DNA of 64,000 bases, from NCBI GenBank assembly GCA_018873245.2, contig JAEMBT020000006.1:1123804-1187803 (forward strand), in the 5' to 3' direction. The stretch is from Archegozetes longisetosus. Taxonomy: Eukaryota; Arthropoda; Arachnida; Sarcoptiformes; Trhypochthoniidae. Shown here piece after piece: positions 33,301 to 47,480 of this stretch (positions are counted from its first letter, which is position 1; every line of letters begins with the position of its first letter). Under the pieces are notes generated by a model. That model worked only from the letters and a program-made list of their open reading frames with translations, searched no databases and was not told the DNA's origin. A program made the position numbers and the translations under genes.

Positions 33301-36300
33301 GAACCTAAATTCGTGTTACACAGACAGCAATTTTCAGAATAGCAATCGAAAGATTGAACTTTCTTTTCTCTCCGATTACAAAAGCCGCGAATAAATTTGA
33401 GTGATTTTCACTTTTTTCCTATCTCAAGCACTATTATTGTTTTTAAATTTTGACAAATTGACTCAAATATCGAAACAGAGGATACTTACGAAAGAGAGAG
33501 TCATGAAGATTGAGATCTTTGCTACAATCTTACGATAGCACAATGTCTTAAGCCGTCGTTTATGTCTTATCTCGAGATTTTTTCATTTAATTATTCAAAT
33601 ATTCCTCTAATATTTCGCTGTCATATGATAAACGCCTCAAGAATTAGATGGGTATTAAAGAAATATAGTATTCATCGCAAATACTAGTGAGTAATAATAA
33701 CTAGTGATAAAGACGACAGATTTCTGTGCAAATTTTCATTAAAATGTTAATGAAGGAAATAATTTCATGTCAAATATGGTGAAAAGTCATATTAAAGCAA
33801 GATTTGATCCAAAAAACTCATAACTTATGAATAAGTTATTTATGACAATAAAGATGAGTAGAGAAAATACATATCATACGCGATACGGTGTATGAAGTTA
33901 TTCTCTTATGAATGTAAACAAAACAAATCCGAAATAATTACCAAAACTCTGCAAAATTTTATGAATGATAGAAAATACCGTACTATTACTAGTACAATAA
34001 GAATTCAGTTGTCAATGCATATTCTTCGGATCTTAACTTCAAATAATATCAAATTAACAAGAAAAATTGTTTTGTAGATAGAAGATGTTTGCAAAAATAT
34101 AGAAAAAACAAGAATTAGAATAATTGAACAGTAACTCATGTTATCTAATTTACAATCAGTTTAATAGTATAGGATTGCTTAAGAAATCGCATGTAATGAT
34201 TAGTCCTTTCAATAATATTCAAAATTATCAGTAATTTGCACTAAATAAAGATGTTCAGATGCAGTCTATCTTCTCAGTCATTCCTATTTAAAAATCAATA
34301 TTCATCTCAATGGTATTGAACATGACTGCAAATTTTTACTGAAAAACTTGTCTCTATTCCAGTTAGCAACGTAAATCGTTTTACAAGTATAAAAAATGTG
34401 AAGTCTCATCTCAATAATTGAATCATTAATACAATAGTTTTGTACATTATTTTTCGCAAGGAAGGTAGCTTTCAATGGTGTTAAGAATTATTAAGTATTC
34501 TAAATTTCATACTCAACAATGGAAAAACAGTATTGAATATCATTCTCAATAGCAGACAGACAGACAGAAACGACTATACAGACAAAAATCTATAAACTTG
34601 TATTGTTGTAGAAACGTGAGATAAAGATAGCAGAAATAAAACTGAATGAGAATAGTTCAGTGAAAAAGCATTGATTATTCAATTCTTCATTAATAGAGTG
34701 AAGGAAGGTCTTAATTGAAATAAATGATGTGTTATGTAATTTTATAATTGGATTGAGCTAGACAGATCTTCAATAGAATTACAGCATTTTGTGTAAAACA
34801 TAAATGATTTGCGCACTAATATTCTAGAGAATTTTAGAGAATAATCACGTGAAATAGCTTAAAACGTATATAACGATACTACAATTCTAGTGTCATCAAG
34901 ACGTCTAGTTTTCTAGACATGAGACTTCAGTTAAGTTTACTATTCTTCTCGAAGAGTCCTAATTCTATTCTCAAAATGAAAAAGTTCCCACTTGTCCTAT
35001 TCACCTTATATAACGCACCAAAACTTTGGGAATAGTCAAGTTAGTCGTATTGTAAACTTTTACAGTTGCTTACTTAAATTCGAATTAGGATTGAATTCCG
35101 TTTCTTTGAAGAAAATTTTAAAATAGTTCTCATAGAATCTTTAATTTCGATATCCTTTGAAAATATCATGAACTAAACACACTTAAAAAATTATGTTTGT
35201 TAATGGAGAGAATTCAATTACAGAATGTAAAGCCTGCGAGTTGCAACAATTTGGTTAAATTTAATCAAGTTTTTAAAGATTTGACGAAACATTGAAATTG
35301 ATGAGCTGATTCTCTAAATCACTAGTAATAAGAGTCAATGATAAAGTTAAACATTGATTAAGTTCTATATAATTCAAAGATAGCTTTCAAAAGCAATATT
35401 TTCTGTTTTGATTAATTCGAGCAAAAGTGCTGTGAGAATTATAAATGAAAATACTGTCAAAATCAAAAACAGCGAGTTCAGAGTGGGTCATATTTCATGA
35501 TTTCTATCGAAACCTATTGATAGAGTACTGAAGCAGAGAAAAAATGAGTCAAAATTTAGTAAATACTAGCCCCATGAGTCAGTCCGAGAAAATCAACTAT
35601 ATCAGTCATTCTTTAACTGATTTAATGATTCTTATCATTTGACACACGGAAATGACTTACAGTCTACCGAATCAATTTTGAATTTTTTTGTCCTACTTTC
35701 TGCTTCACTTGAATTTGTCTCATATGAGTATAAAATAGATTTTGAAATGTTTTTTGATTTTTTATTCTCCTCCTTATTTATATTACCGCATCCAAGGAGA
35801 AAAATTTGTTATGACCAATGCTGTTATTTATCTCAATATAAGCTTATTTTTCATTTATCTATTTTGTACTTGATTCTTGTGAAATTTTAGTTAGTAACAT
35901 GAAAATCAAGACTACTAAAATTGCTTTTAACTTTGAAAAAGTTGAGAATCAGAGTTGAAAAACTTTTTAGTTTAAATTGAGTCAAATTTGTTCCACTTCT
36001 TGAGCACTTTATCAATTCGTTTTTCAAATTCTTTATATTCTATTGGGAAATATCTAAACTGTTTTTTTAGGTTGTTGTCAAACAATTTTTTCACATAATA
36101 CAGTTGTATTGACTTTTATTTTACTTAAAGTACTTTTTTAATGTTTAGACTAATGTAAGGAATATTATTGGGCACAAAATTGCTATTTTTCTAAAACTCT
36201 CTCCTAGATCTACTTTATACAACAATAAATCACCAAAAGTTTCTCAAAAGGATTGTTTCTCTACTATTTTGATATCGAATTTTACGTTGGTCTAGATTTC

Positions 36301-37370
36301 ATTTCAGTTTCTCTTTAAAAATACTATTTAAAATATTTTTCAAATGACCACTCTTTCAGAAAAAGTCAAAATAAAGATTTTAACTTGTTTTAAACCTAAA
36401 CAGCTTAAAAGTTATTGAAAACAACAATCAAGTAAATGAATGCAAGTTTAGAGTTTCTGATGGGATTAATGTGAGAAAGACACTGATTCGTCAGCTTGCA
36501 TTCAATTTCAAGATATTAATCTATATTCTAATTTTGAGTGTGTTAATTAAATTTTAGATAATGAATCAAAAGTAAATGAAAACATGATCGAATCAATATC
36601 GTTGATTCCCATGCAATATTTCATTTTAAAAAACTTTTTGAATTTTTTTCATAGAATTGTCAAAAGAGCTCATTAATCAAATAATTGCATTAGTTATATA
36701 ATTCAGCTTTATATTCGTAAAGAGAACTATTTTTCTCATAAGTTAAATTTTTGACGTTTTTAAATTTGAATCAAAATGGTTCAATTCTTTTAATTGAAAT
36801 GTTAAAAAATTGAAATTGATTAATAAGGAAAATTTGGTTAGATATGAAATGAAACTGTGATGGAAAGTAATTAATAGACTAGTCCACTCGGAAAATAGCT
36901 TTGTTTCTTTACTTATCGATTGTTAACAATAGTAATTTCTATTTCTATGCTATTTATTGACTTTTTTTTCAAGAGAATGAAAGAAAGAACTAAAACGTTG
37001 TGAAATAATAATTAATAAATAAATATGATAGATATAGCTCACTATAGGAAACTTGCCACAAGTATTATTCAATTGCTCCGTATGGACTGTGAATGTCAAA
37101 AGAATAACAAAACGTTACAGTTCTCATACTCTCGCAGTTGAGAGCAAACTTAATCTTCAGCTATTGATGGGTTCACTCAATCATCTTACGTTAAGGCTAT
37201 TTCCGTTCAGATACTTTCACATTAAAAAGCAATAAGTCTTAACAATTGGTCACTTTGTCTTCGACTTTGAGAAGAATCACGAGAGAAGACGGACAAATAT
37301 CTAAAATATTCTTTATATTTTTCTTTATAAAATCATTTGATTATCCAGAATTCACAAATATTATCTTCTA
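30300..37370. other. AT-rich central spacer
   Basis: Contains the symmetry centre of the inverted arms (about 36.0-36.1 kb). No gene supported. The 30638-30877 stretch is less AT-rich and open for 79 codons but matches nothing I recognise. A short CAGA tandem occurs near 34555. Confidence 0.4.
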
Positions 37371-38044
37371 TATATGAACGCCCCGATAATAAAAAAGCCT
37401 ATCTCGAGTTAACTTCTTTTTCGGATTTTGTTTTAAACATTGAGCTCACACCATACTTTATTCATATAATAAAATTCAATATATGTTTCAATGAAAAAAA
37501 TTTATAAATAATCATGTTTAAAAACTCTTGATCACAATAGAATTTAATGCTAATCAAATCTAACTTTAAGAGAATGCGCAATCAATTTGTGTTATGTTCA
37601 TTATGAACAGTACAATATTGATGATCATTACATAACATCAAAGCTTTAGTTTTTATTTATATCAATAAAGCATTAATCAAGTGTTTTATTAGGATTTAAA
37701 ATGTTTAACTCAATCAATAACAAATTGATTCATTTATTCAATGGCTTGCCAAATAAGAGAACTTCTCTTATTCTAACTAATTATTAGACTATTTGGATGT
37801 AAAAAATAGAAAATTTTATATTGACTTTTTATCTCACAATTTAGTTTTAATTCTGAAGAATCAGATTATTGTGATGAATCTGATCTAGAATATGTATAAT
37901 TACACGTTACAAATAATAAATTTCATATTCAAGTTTCAATGAGTTTGATTTTTGTAAACATTTTTGAAACGCAACTTTAAGTGCGTTTTACTCGATTCAA
38001 TGCTTTAAGAGATAGGCTTTTTTATTATCGGGGCATTCATATGT
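37371..38044. mobile_element. 674-bp MITE, better-preserved copy
   Basis: Near-perfect inverted ends of about 33 bp (GCCCCGATAATAAAAAAGCC core) and a noncoding interior similar to 16863-17483. Target duplication not resolved; TA-rich flanks would fit Tc1/mariner. Confidence 0.85.
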
Positions 38045-41000
38045 GTATAAAAACTCCTATTTCGATATTTAACTAATTTTTAATTGATGATTATTATTAT
38101 TAGAGGTATAATTCGATAATATAGTGAAGTACTTTTTCGGGTATATGTCGTAAGCATTAAAAATTGAGAAACTGCTGAGTATGCTGATAAAAGCACACAA
38201 TTTACATTATGTCTCACTATATATTTGCGTCAAATCAAAATAAATGAATAAATAAAACCCTCAGATGTAGTTCGCATGCATAGCGTGCATAAAACAGATT
38301 ACAATCCAATGCACTTTAATTTACATTTTAATCTTTAAATTTGAATTTTCTTTCTACTTTTATCCTCTTTCCTCATACAAATAGACCCTATTTTGTTGGA
38401 TTTTATTTTTTGTCTCGGTCTTCATACTCTATGAGATTCCGACTCTTCTTATTTTTGTTCAAATATAATTTATTACTACTTTTATATTGACAAAAAACTA
38501 GATAAGTTGAAGATAAGATCATAGTCTTAGATATATTTTACTGCAAATGAACTGAAATTTTTTCTCAATTGAATGAATAAAGAAAAGAGAGTAAGACTTG
38601 TAAAAAATGTTCTGAAATAACATTATCTTTGATGAGCTCATAGCAGAACAAGCAAGAAAAAAACCTAACAAATGACAGAAAGAGTAACTCATAATAAGAA
38701 AGAGAGCGATAAAGGATATGAGTTTTATTTATTTAACTCAAACTTATATTTTATTTATTAATTTATGTCATAGTTTTGGTATAAGTGACGCGAGTATCAT
38801 ATCAAGTGTTATTAAAATTGTATTTTGGTCTGCTCCTTCTTTAGTCACCGAAACTATTTTCTTTTGAACGACCGTTAGATCAAAATTGCTTTACATAAGT
38901 GTAGAGGAAATAAGAAATGAGATGACCAACAGCTGAATAAACAAAATTCAATGCATGCAACATTAGCAAAAGATCCGAATCGCATCGTATTTCGTTTCAT
39001 TTGTTAATGTTTTCCTATAATAGAACTTCTATAATAGATACAATCTTTGTTTTTATCAGCTCAGATACAAATTGATTCATAAACATTGTATTTCTTAGCC
39101 TATTGCTTGACTAATTTTATTTGAGTTTCTATTAAAATATGTATAAAAGATGTAATATAAACTCCATTTTCTAGAAACAACTTTTTATGCTGATATAAAC
39201 CACTCATAAAAATTAATCTTTGATTAGTTAATTGGAAATTGTCACATAGCTTGTAGAAAGTTGTAATTAATTGTAATTTATTGCTTTGAATCGTGTCATT
39301 TTAAATGAAATACCCAATCGGATAGTCAACAAGATGTTATTAAATTTTATTTGAGTTAATCATGAAAGTTGTGCAAACGATTAATCAAAGCTGAAAGTTG
39401 TGTGCTACAATAAAAGTTAAGGCAATTAAACAGCATACGATAAAGACTTTGGAGACAACTTTTCCCACATTCAATATTTTTGTGTGCCTAATGGAATACT
39501 GTAAAATTGAAAAATTGTATACTTAAAAACTTTTTATCTTCACCGAACTAGTATAAAGACTTTGACAAAACGAATCAAGGGGTATCTTAGAATATTCTTG
39601 TATTAATTATAAATAGCTATAAAATGATTGTAATCAAGACTCTAACCTACGTTTTTCAAAGAGTTAATGATTTCGGTTCTCTGAATCTTACGTCAAAACT
39701 TTTTCGGTTCACTGGTATGGGTCAACACAAATGCTCATCCGATCTTAACTTATGATTTATTCTCGTATCTCATGTTTATTCGTACTTTAGGTAGAGAAAG
39801 AGTAAAGCATTTTCTTCTTGATTGAATCTGTCTTGAGATTGTTGAATGTATTTACGTCACTTATAGTCTGCCATTGTATTTTATTTCAAATAGTTATTTG
39901 AATTGAAGTCGGGATTAGAATTCGAGAGAGTGTGGTCATAGAGCGTGAGAACGATTAAGAGCTATCGTTCACTTCCGTTTAACTATTTATGTTAATGCTT
40001 TGAGCAAGTAAGTACTAAAAACAAAAAAATTGCACTCAACAGTTATTTGGAAAAATAAATCAAAAGTGGGATTAAAGAGGGAAAATAAAACTATATTCAA
40101 TAGTTAAGTAACACGTTTTGCTTTGATGGCATTACCAAAACTTTTGGAGAATTCTCTCTTTTAGAAATTGCATTACGTCTGACTTTTATCTAAAAAAGAC
40201 ATTAAGACAAATAAGATGTTAAATAAGGTAATCAATTATGTCATACGTTGTTAAATTACACACTTATAGAATAGGATTTTTTCTCCCATTTAAGAATTCA
40301 TTTCTCTTTCCCTATAATTTTGTGTTAGCATTTTATGTTTTATGTCTCTTTTTTTTGTTGAGGTTCTTTATTTCTTATTTGTTGAGCTATTTTCTTCTTA
40401 ACAAGAATTTACTGTTGGAAATGACGTTTAATTGAGATTTATAGATGAGTGAATTGCTATTTTCTTCTTTTCAAGTGATTTTCAACCAGATCTTTACAGA
40501 TAGGCAGTTAAAAACCTCATTCAAAGATTTTCCACACTTTTTCTATTAGATAAAAGTTGATGAGTGATAGAGAAAAGTTGTTTTGAACGCCATTTCTATA
40601 TTGCTAACATTAAAATTGAAACCCTGAAAAGCAAGCTTTTCAAGTCTGGTCAAATTTATTCTGACATAAATGTGCAGCTTGTAAAGAAAAATGTATTTTT
40701 TTAAAGATACTTAATCGAAAAACTTCTATTCAATTAAAGCTGAAAAGAACTAAACGTCTAGAAGCAATTAAATTTAAAAACTTCAATAAATGCTCAAATG
40801 AAAAGCTAATCAACCGAATAATCAAAAGTGTTAATTGTGGATATAGTTATGACGCGAAGCTTGATTTAACGCGACTAAATAACAAAATAAACAAATCTGA
40901 ATAATCATACAAAGATAAATGACTTAACTCAAGAGTACAGTTCAGGTGTGTTATTTCTCAAATACAGTCACCTTTTACAAGTGACTTCAGGTTCTGATGT

Positions 41001-41459
41001 GAATCCCAGATAATTGACAATGCATAGAAAGTAGAGGATGCTATCTCTTCTCGAGTCTTTATCGAGAAGTACCTTGAGATTTGTTCGAGTCTCGAAAATA
41101 TTTTCATTGATTTAATCTCTAGAGTTGACTCTTAATTTTAAAAAATTTGAATGCTTTGGTGTTGACTGAAACAAAATATTGAATATCTCGATTAGGAAAT
41201 AAATATTTGATGTATAATCTAAAATTTAGAGTCTCGTAAATGTCTAAGAGTGTATTTTGTCAAAGGCTGGTTTATAAAACGATCAATTTTTAATCAAAAT
41301 AGATTTGTTATGGAAATCTATGTTAAATTAAAAACTATTAATTTTTGACGACTATTTCAAATATTTAATGCATTTAATGTATTAAATTTGAATGCAAAAT
41401 ATAAGTAAAATGATTAACAATCAAGCTTTTTCTTTGTAATTATATGGGATTCTTAAATT
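38045..41459. other. AT-rich spacer
   Basis: No gene or clear repeat recognised; a hydrophobic 65-codon frame at 40238-40435 is T-rich noise. Confidence 0.5.
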
Positions 41460-41687
41460 CAGTGGCGAAGGCAGAAATTTTTGATTGAGGGAACAAAAGT
41501 TTATAGCTCTGTAAATTTTAATGTCTAATCAATACAGGTCTGAAACAGTAAAACCCTCATACAATCGCTGAAACTTCAGCATAGTTCACTTCTATCTAAA
41601 TAAATTTTTTTCAGTAAATAACTAGTCTAGTCCAGGTTTGAGTTGAGAGGGTCTAGACCCCTCGGTCCCTTACTGGCTTCGCTACTG
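41460..41687. mobile_element. 228-bp hAT MITE
   Basis: Ends CAGTGGCGAAGGCAG and, reverse complement at the right, CAGTAGCGAAGCCAG: the classic hAT terminal repeat. Flanking octamers CTTAAATT and CTCGAATT agree at six of eight positions, an aged target duplication. Noncoding interior. Confidence 0.85.
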
Positions 41688-41689
41688 CT

Positions 41690-43420
41690 CGAATTGTTTG
41701 GCTTGGAGGCCAACATTTTTTCGAGGTTCGAGAGGTTGATTTCTTAAAAGATACTATGCTTCAATGGAACATTTATAATTTATGTATCTACAAACGCATA
41801 TTTCTTGATCATATTTTCAATTTGACATTCCTTCTGTTGATCTGACTTTTTCTTAGTTCATAACTTACTATCATTTCTATCGACAATCGTAATTATACTT
41901 CATACTGTATAACAAATAAGAAAATAAGTGAAGACACCGTTTTTAAACGCTTTATGTTAAACTTGAATTCTGATCATACAGTACTAAACTTTAATTTTTT
42001 TCTCTCATATGCCAAGCATTTAATGCAAACTTATTCCTTGTTTCAATTCTTGAATTTATTATAACAAAGGACATAATATTATGATTCGAGCCCATAAAAA
42101 TACAATCAACATCTTCTGATCCACTTAAAATGTAAGCGAAAATTTTAACACTAAATATATGTCTGGTGCGCAAGAGAAAATAAAATAAATGTTCGAATTC
42201 TTTTCAAAATATTTTATTCGATAACTTTCTTTTTTCTGTCTAAGTATATATTTTTGTATTCTCTCTAAAGTGTAGCCAAAGAAATGTGTATTTTTACGCA
42301 ATTTACTGCGACAATCATTAATCTTAATACTATTTTTCTCTTCCTCGTCTTAAAAACTTCACAAGATTCTAACATGAATTATCTGACCGTAGAATCCAAC
42401 AAAATAAGTTTATAAAAACTTTCTCAAAGAAATGAATTATTTGGAAAACCACATATTGATAATGCGCTCATATTTTCTCGTCTATTCATCCATAGTATAA
42501 TTTATTTTTCGGCTTAATAATGAAATTTGTTGTCTTTAATTTTATTTTCTTACAAGTTAGGAACATTTGAATTGGCACAAAAATTTTCAGTTACTTTTCC
42601 CTTGTCTTTATGATGAATAATAAAAGTAAAGAAAAACTGAGATATAGTGCATTCAACTAGTTTATTCTCCTTTGAATTTTGATTTTTGGCATAAAAAGGC
42701 AGTTTTATCTCATTTGTAAAGGTTCTTAACTTGACCTTAAGTCGAAACCTTCTTCAATCGATAGTGTCAGTTGGTCATATCTAATGTGAAGTGATTTCTG
42801 AAATAATCTTATCGTTTTGACTGCTAACAATTCTTAACAATTGAACACTTTGTTCTTAAATTTTGATGGTGTGTAAAAATACTTCTCTATTCGCGCATAA
42901 CTTTTTCATCACGCATTTCCTATCCATATAATAAAGAAATTTATTATCAATTTTTATTCTGCTTCACTAAACTTCCTTTCTATAATAACTTAATAATTCA
43001 ATAAATGGTGTCTTAATGAATACATATTCTGTTGATTAATGAACGATCACTTTTTCGTTATTATTTAAGACCTTAAGAAACGGCTGTGGAGTATGAAAAA
43101 CTTTCTTTTATCATATATGAAAATCAATATCCAGTGAATTTTTTTTAAATGATACTTTTTAATTATTATTATTATTATTGCAATGTAATAGTTGGCATTA
43201 TGCAGGGCAATTTTTTAAGCTTAATTTATTTCTGTAGTCAATCATATTTAACTTATACAATACTTTCATTCGAAAGTCAAAAAAGCTTATTCAAAATGCT
43301 ATCGAATAAACATTTAGAGAGAAATATACGAACATATTTTGAGAAACTATTATGGAATTCGTTCAAATTTATGGCAGAGAATAAATTATCGAATGTTATA
43401 TTTTACTCTGACTGTAGGTT
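41690..43420 (-). pseudogene. third cadherin-locus copy: 3' flank
   Basis: Matches the reverse complement of about 61130-63200, the DNA downstream of the right cadherin. Islands: GTTGATTAATGA near 43031, TTCTTAACAATTGAACAC near 42832, ATCATTAATCTT near 42313, TTGATCATAT near 41806. With segment B it shows that coding exons 2-5 and about 0.8 kb of 3' sequence are missing between about 43.4 and 43.9 kb. Confidence 0.65.
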
Positions 43421-43899
43421 TCATACTAGTGTCATTTAAAACTCATATCATATGTACTTGTTTGCCAGATCAATATTTTCTTTCAGTTTCGATTTGATTA
43501 GTTAATTTGAATCTTTAAAAAATGTATACGAAATAACTAAGTAAATTGAGATTATCAATAGACCCATAAGTTTTTTAGGTAATTTGGTGACGAACCAAAA
43601 TTTATTTGTGCATTCAAAATACAGTTTCTTCTATTGAATTGGTTGGGTCAGTGCTATAAAGTGCTATCTATAATATTATTTGAATTGGAGATAGTACGCA
43701 ATATCACTCTAAGCATTACGCCATAAATAAGATTTCAAATAAGGTGTATATTTTTGAAAGTGGTGCTTAACAAAAATTTTATCAGTAAATCAATTGCTTT
43801 TCCTTCTTAAGGTATGGATATCAATTTCTGACCAGCTTTTCGGTCAATTACCATTAAAACTTTAGTTCGTAAGTGATTAAATTTTCGAAATAGTTTGAT

Positions 43900-46800
43900 T
43901 TGTATAATAATAATAGTGATAACTCCACATGAAATCTAATGATCAAATTATTTCATTATGAATTTTAAACTTCTATTCAAGAGTCAAAAAAGTATTCATA
44001 GAATTTAATAATGAAAATATTTCAGAGTACTATTTATTCTCGCTTTTTTAGATTCGAAATTAATGGTAAACTTTTGATTAATGATTTTGTCGCTAGAATT
44101 TTCGCATTAATTCACGCGATCCTTATTTGTAAGAGTCATACAGTAATAGTCGTTTAAGCGATCAATTTTAACAATTCTTACTCTAACATCTCTTTATCTA
44201 TACATTCATTCTCTATAATCGAGATTTGAGAGTCAAAGCGAAGTCAAGTAAAATCGAGGCAAGCGATCTTCAAATAATCTTGATCATTTGACTTATGCAG
44301 TTATTTGCACGTAAAGCTTTTTAACGCTCGACAAAATGATTTACATGCTTCTCTCATTCGAAAATTGTCAATTCTCAAGCACTTAAGGATAAAAAACTTA
44401 TTGTTTTACAAATAACCATTGAATAATCAAAATATTTTAGATTTAAGAACAAAGAACCTCCAATCAAAATTTTAGCTATAAATAAAAAAATTAAATTACT
44501 CGCAGTCGTTATACATACAGTGGTTCAGATTAATTCGAGTGAAAACATCGAATATTTTGTTTCAACTCTTATACTGATTGTGAAACACACTTTCGAGAAA
44601 ATAGTAATTCAAACAAAGTTAAAAGTTTGAAGAGGCGTCAGATCAGTGAAAGTACAATTTTAGAATATATTTGGTACGAAGCCTATTGGTTGTTTGGATA
44701 CTTGAAGACAAAAGATTGCAACAAATTTGATGTGTTTATTGACAAGTGATTTCTTACCTAAATTTTATTATATTAGAAACTTCCTAAAAAGACTACTTCT
44801 GCTAAAGTGAATATCAAATCACTCGAAGTGCTTACAAAACAGACCGTATATTTATTCAATCTCTCTGCTGTCAATAATCTTTTGCATTATTAGATTGAAG
44901 TCAAACACAAGTCTATTAGATATGTGTCCCTCTTCTATCACATCATAGAAAATTTGATTGCTTGCGAAAGATCACTACTAAAGCTGAACAACTGTTATGA
45001 TAACAAAGAACCTTAAAGTAAAGCATTTGAACTTTTTTGTCAAACTCTTTTGCTTTTGGCTAAATTGTGTCCCAGAGCTACGTTTTGTAGTTTAAAGTCA
45101 GTCTAAATCGAAAATTTCAATTTATAATACGAGAAAAGTTTTCACGTGTGGAATATCATAGCATTGAATATATAGTTTGTATTTCTCTTATTCACCTTTT
45201 CATCATTTTTCTCTTTCACGACACAGTTATGAAAGGCAGACAAAAATCAATCTTATTTTTAGCAAAAATCTTCTGGAAAAGAGTTTCACTTTTCTTGATA
45301 TTCTTTCTCTATTTTTTTATATCCAATTTAGTTTATGCTTCAAAATAGTTTATTTACTAACACTATTCTGCCTGAAAAATAAATTTAGTTCTCTTCCTTA
45401 AAATACAAATTTGAAATTTCAATGAGAAAAGTTTGAAATAAATTATTAAAAGCGATTTATTCGTTTGAGCATTTTCTCTGAAACTTCTCGAAAATTATTG
45501 ATTCTCTTTTTTCATTTGCATTCAATCCAATCAGTTGAATAGCATTTTTTTGAGCTATCTTTACAAATTTTGTAAGATTCAAACGCCATAAATTTAGTCA
45601 TTTTTCTCTTTGTTGAATATTATCTGTCTCATTCGGAAATTGATTAAAATTAATTTATTTTTAGAATAGCAAACACTTCCTTTTAGTAACAAAAATCAGT
45701 GCATGTTTAATAAAAGACACGCTACTCTCAGGGGAAATTCTAAGTTTATTAAAATTCAAAGTAAGATAAAAGTAGTATGATTTCAACTACAAGAGCATCA
45801 ATTTTAAGATCAAACGATTCTTGAACTCAATTCACATAGCAAAATTTTAGCTCACCAAATCATTCGAGTCACAGCATTTTGCATTCAACATATAATCGGA
45901 TTCCTTACCTTAAGTTTCAACCTCGTCAATTAATTTAATGAATAGTTTAAGTAAAAAAAATTACTTAACTATTTCTACTAATTTTTAATAGTTATGACTA
46001 GAGTATTGAGAAAAGTCGATAAAATAGGTGAAAAAAGTAGACTAAAAGAGTTGTTTATAAAAGATGAAAGTTGAAAAAATTCACTAAAGTGAAATTAAAG
46101 TAGGAAAAAGTTGAACAAAGTTCATAGTTAGAATATGTTTACGCATAGATCTATATTTACTAGATTTAAGGGTCAAAAGAGTCAATAAAAAGCTAAAAAA
46201 GTAGTTTTTAAACCTTTCAGCCCTTTTAGTCATTTTGACTTTCTAACATTTTAAGTGAAAAAAAGTGAAGTGCAATGCTAAATTATGATACAGTTTATAG
46301 AGAACTGAATTTTATAAACTCAATGTTCATTGTGAATCTTATCGATCTGGTCCAAAATATTCGTTAAAATTAATTTATTCTCTAGAGAGTATAAATATAT
46401 TTCAGAGTTTTGAGTTTAGTAAAGAATATCTAACAACGAAAGTCCTAACAATCACCCAAATTACCCACACTTAGAGCGAAGTTAAGGATAATAAATTATA
46501 ATTACAAAACATATAGTTCGATTCGACTGGAGTAATGACCGATTGTTTCTAGTTAGCTTCTTTATGGGTTATATTTTAACAACTGTTTGACAACTATGTT
46601 TTTGAATAATGAGCATACATTTGAATGGTAAAATTTGTGTTTATTTATTTCTGAAAGCATATTGATTTTAATGTTAATTAATAGACTTTGAATCAAAAAT
46701 GTAATGAAAACGTTGTATACTAATGTTATTTGTTTTGTGCAAAGTGTTCAATACACAGTAACTTCATAGCATTGTGGTACAGCTTCTCTGTGTTACATAA

Positions 46801-47480
46801 TTTAAAACGACACGAGTTTTGCATTTTGTTTATATTGATTAAGATTTTATTAGTTTATAAATTAATGCTACAAAAGAATAAAAGGTATAATAGGAGAATT
46901 GCATTTCAAACTTAGACTAAAATTAATTTAGATCACAAATTAAGGGTTTAATGCATTTTTATTGAAGTGAATCTTTAAATGCGATTTTCTCAGTTCAATG
47001 AATTTAGCAATGATCGACTATAACTCGAGTCAAATCACTTCAAAAATCAGTCCTTCTTTGCACTCAATTTATATTACACCAGTACCAGGATTTAGTTCGT
47101 TAAATAATTCGAGTCACATATGTTTGCGCTCAAAATATAATTGAATTTTGAATTTTACCTTTTACTTGCATACTAAATTACTATCAAAGATTTTGCATCA
47201 ACTTTTTTCATTCTTCTAGTATTTTGTTATTAGATTTGCAGTCACGAGCTAATTGAGCGAAACTTAAGTTATTTCCAAGCCTTAAAATCAACTGCGAAAT
47301 GACAGCTCAATCGAACCTAATTTGACACATCCATTGATGTGTCACAACAGTTGACATATTTAGAAACGCGATATAAAGCCATCAAATACAATACAAGTAT
47401 GAATGATATCATCACATAAGCAGTGATTTGATGTGAAAGTATTGCGCATTCAATTGACTAGAATTTGGTAAGAGGATCGC
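43900..47480 (-). pseudogene. third cadherin-locus copy: intron-1 segment B
   Basis: Matches segments A and C in order (islands near 44010, 44790, 45090, 47360) but lies outside both arms. No counterpart of exon 1 was found to its right, nor of exons 2-5 to its left. It also carries an internal repeat (about 45800-45930 resembles 47040-47170). It appears to be the noncoding remnant of a third gene copy. Confidence 0.7.

Noticed and set aside
40238..40435. Hydrophobic 65-codon frame
   Set aside because: T-rich DNA gives Phe/Leu runs; no splice context, family match or conservation.
43149..43439. 96-codon frame beside the relic cadherin locus
   Set aside because: Starts in an AT-repeat run, and its later part aligns with noncoding 3' flank near 61.1-61.3 kb.
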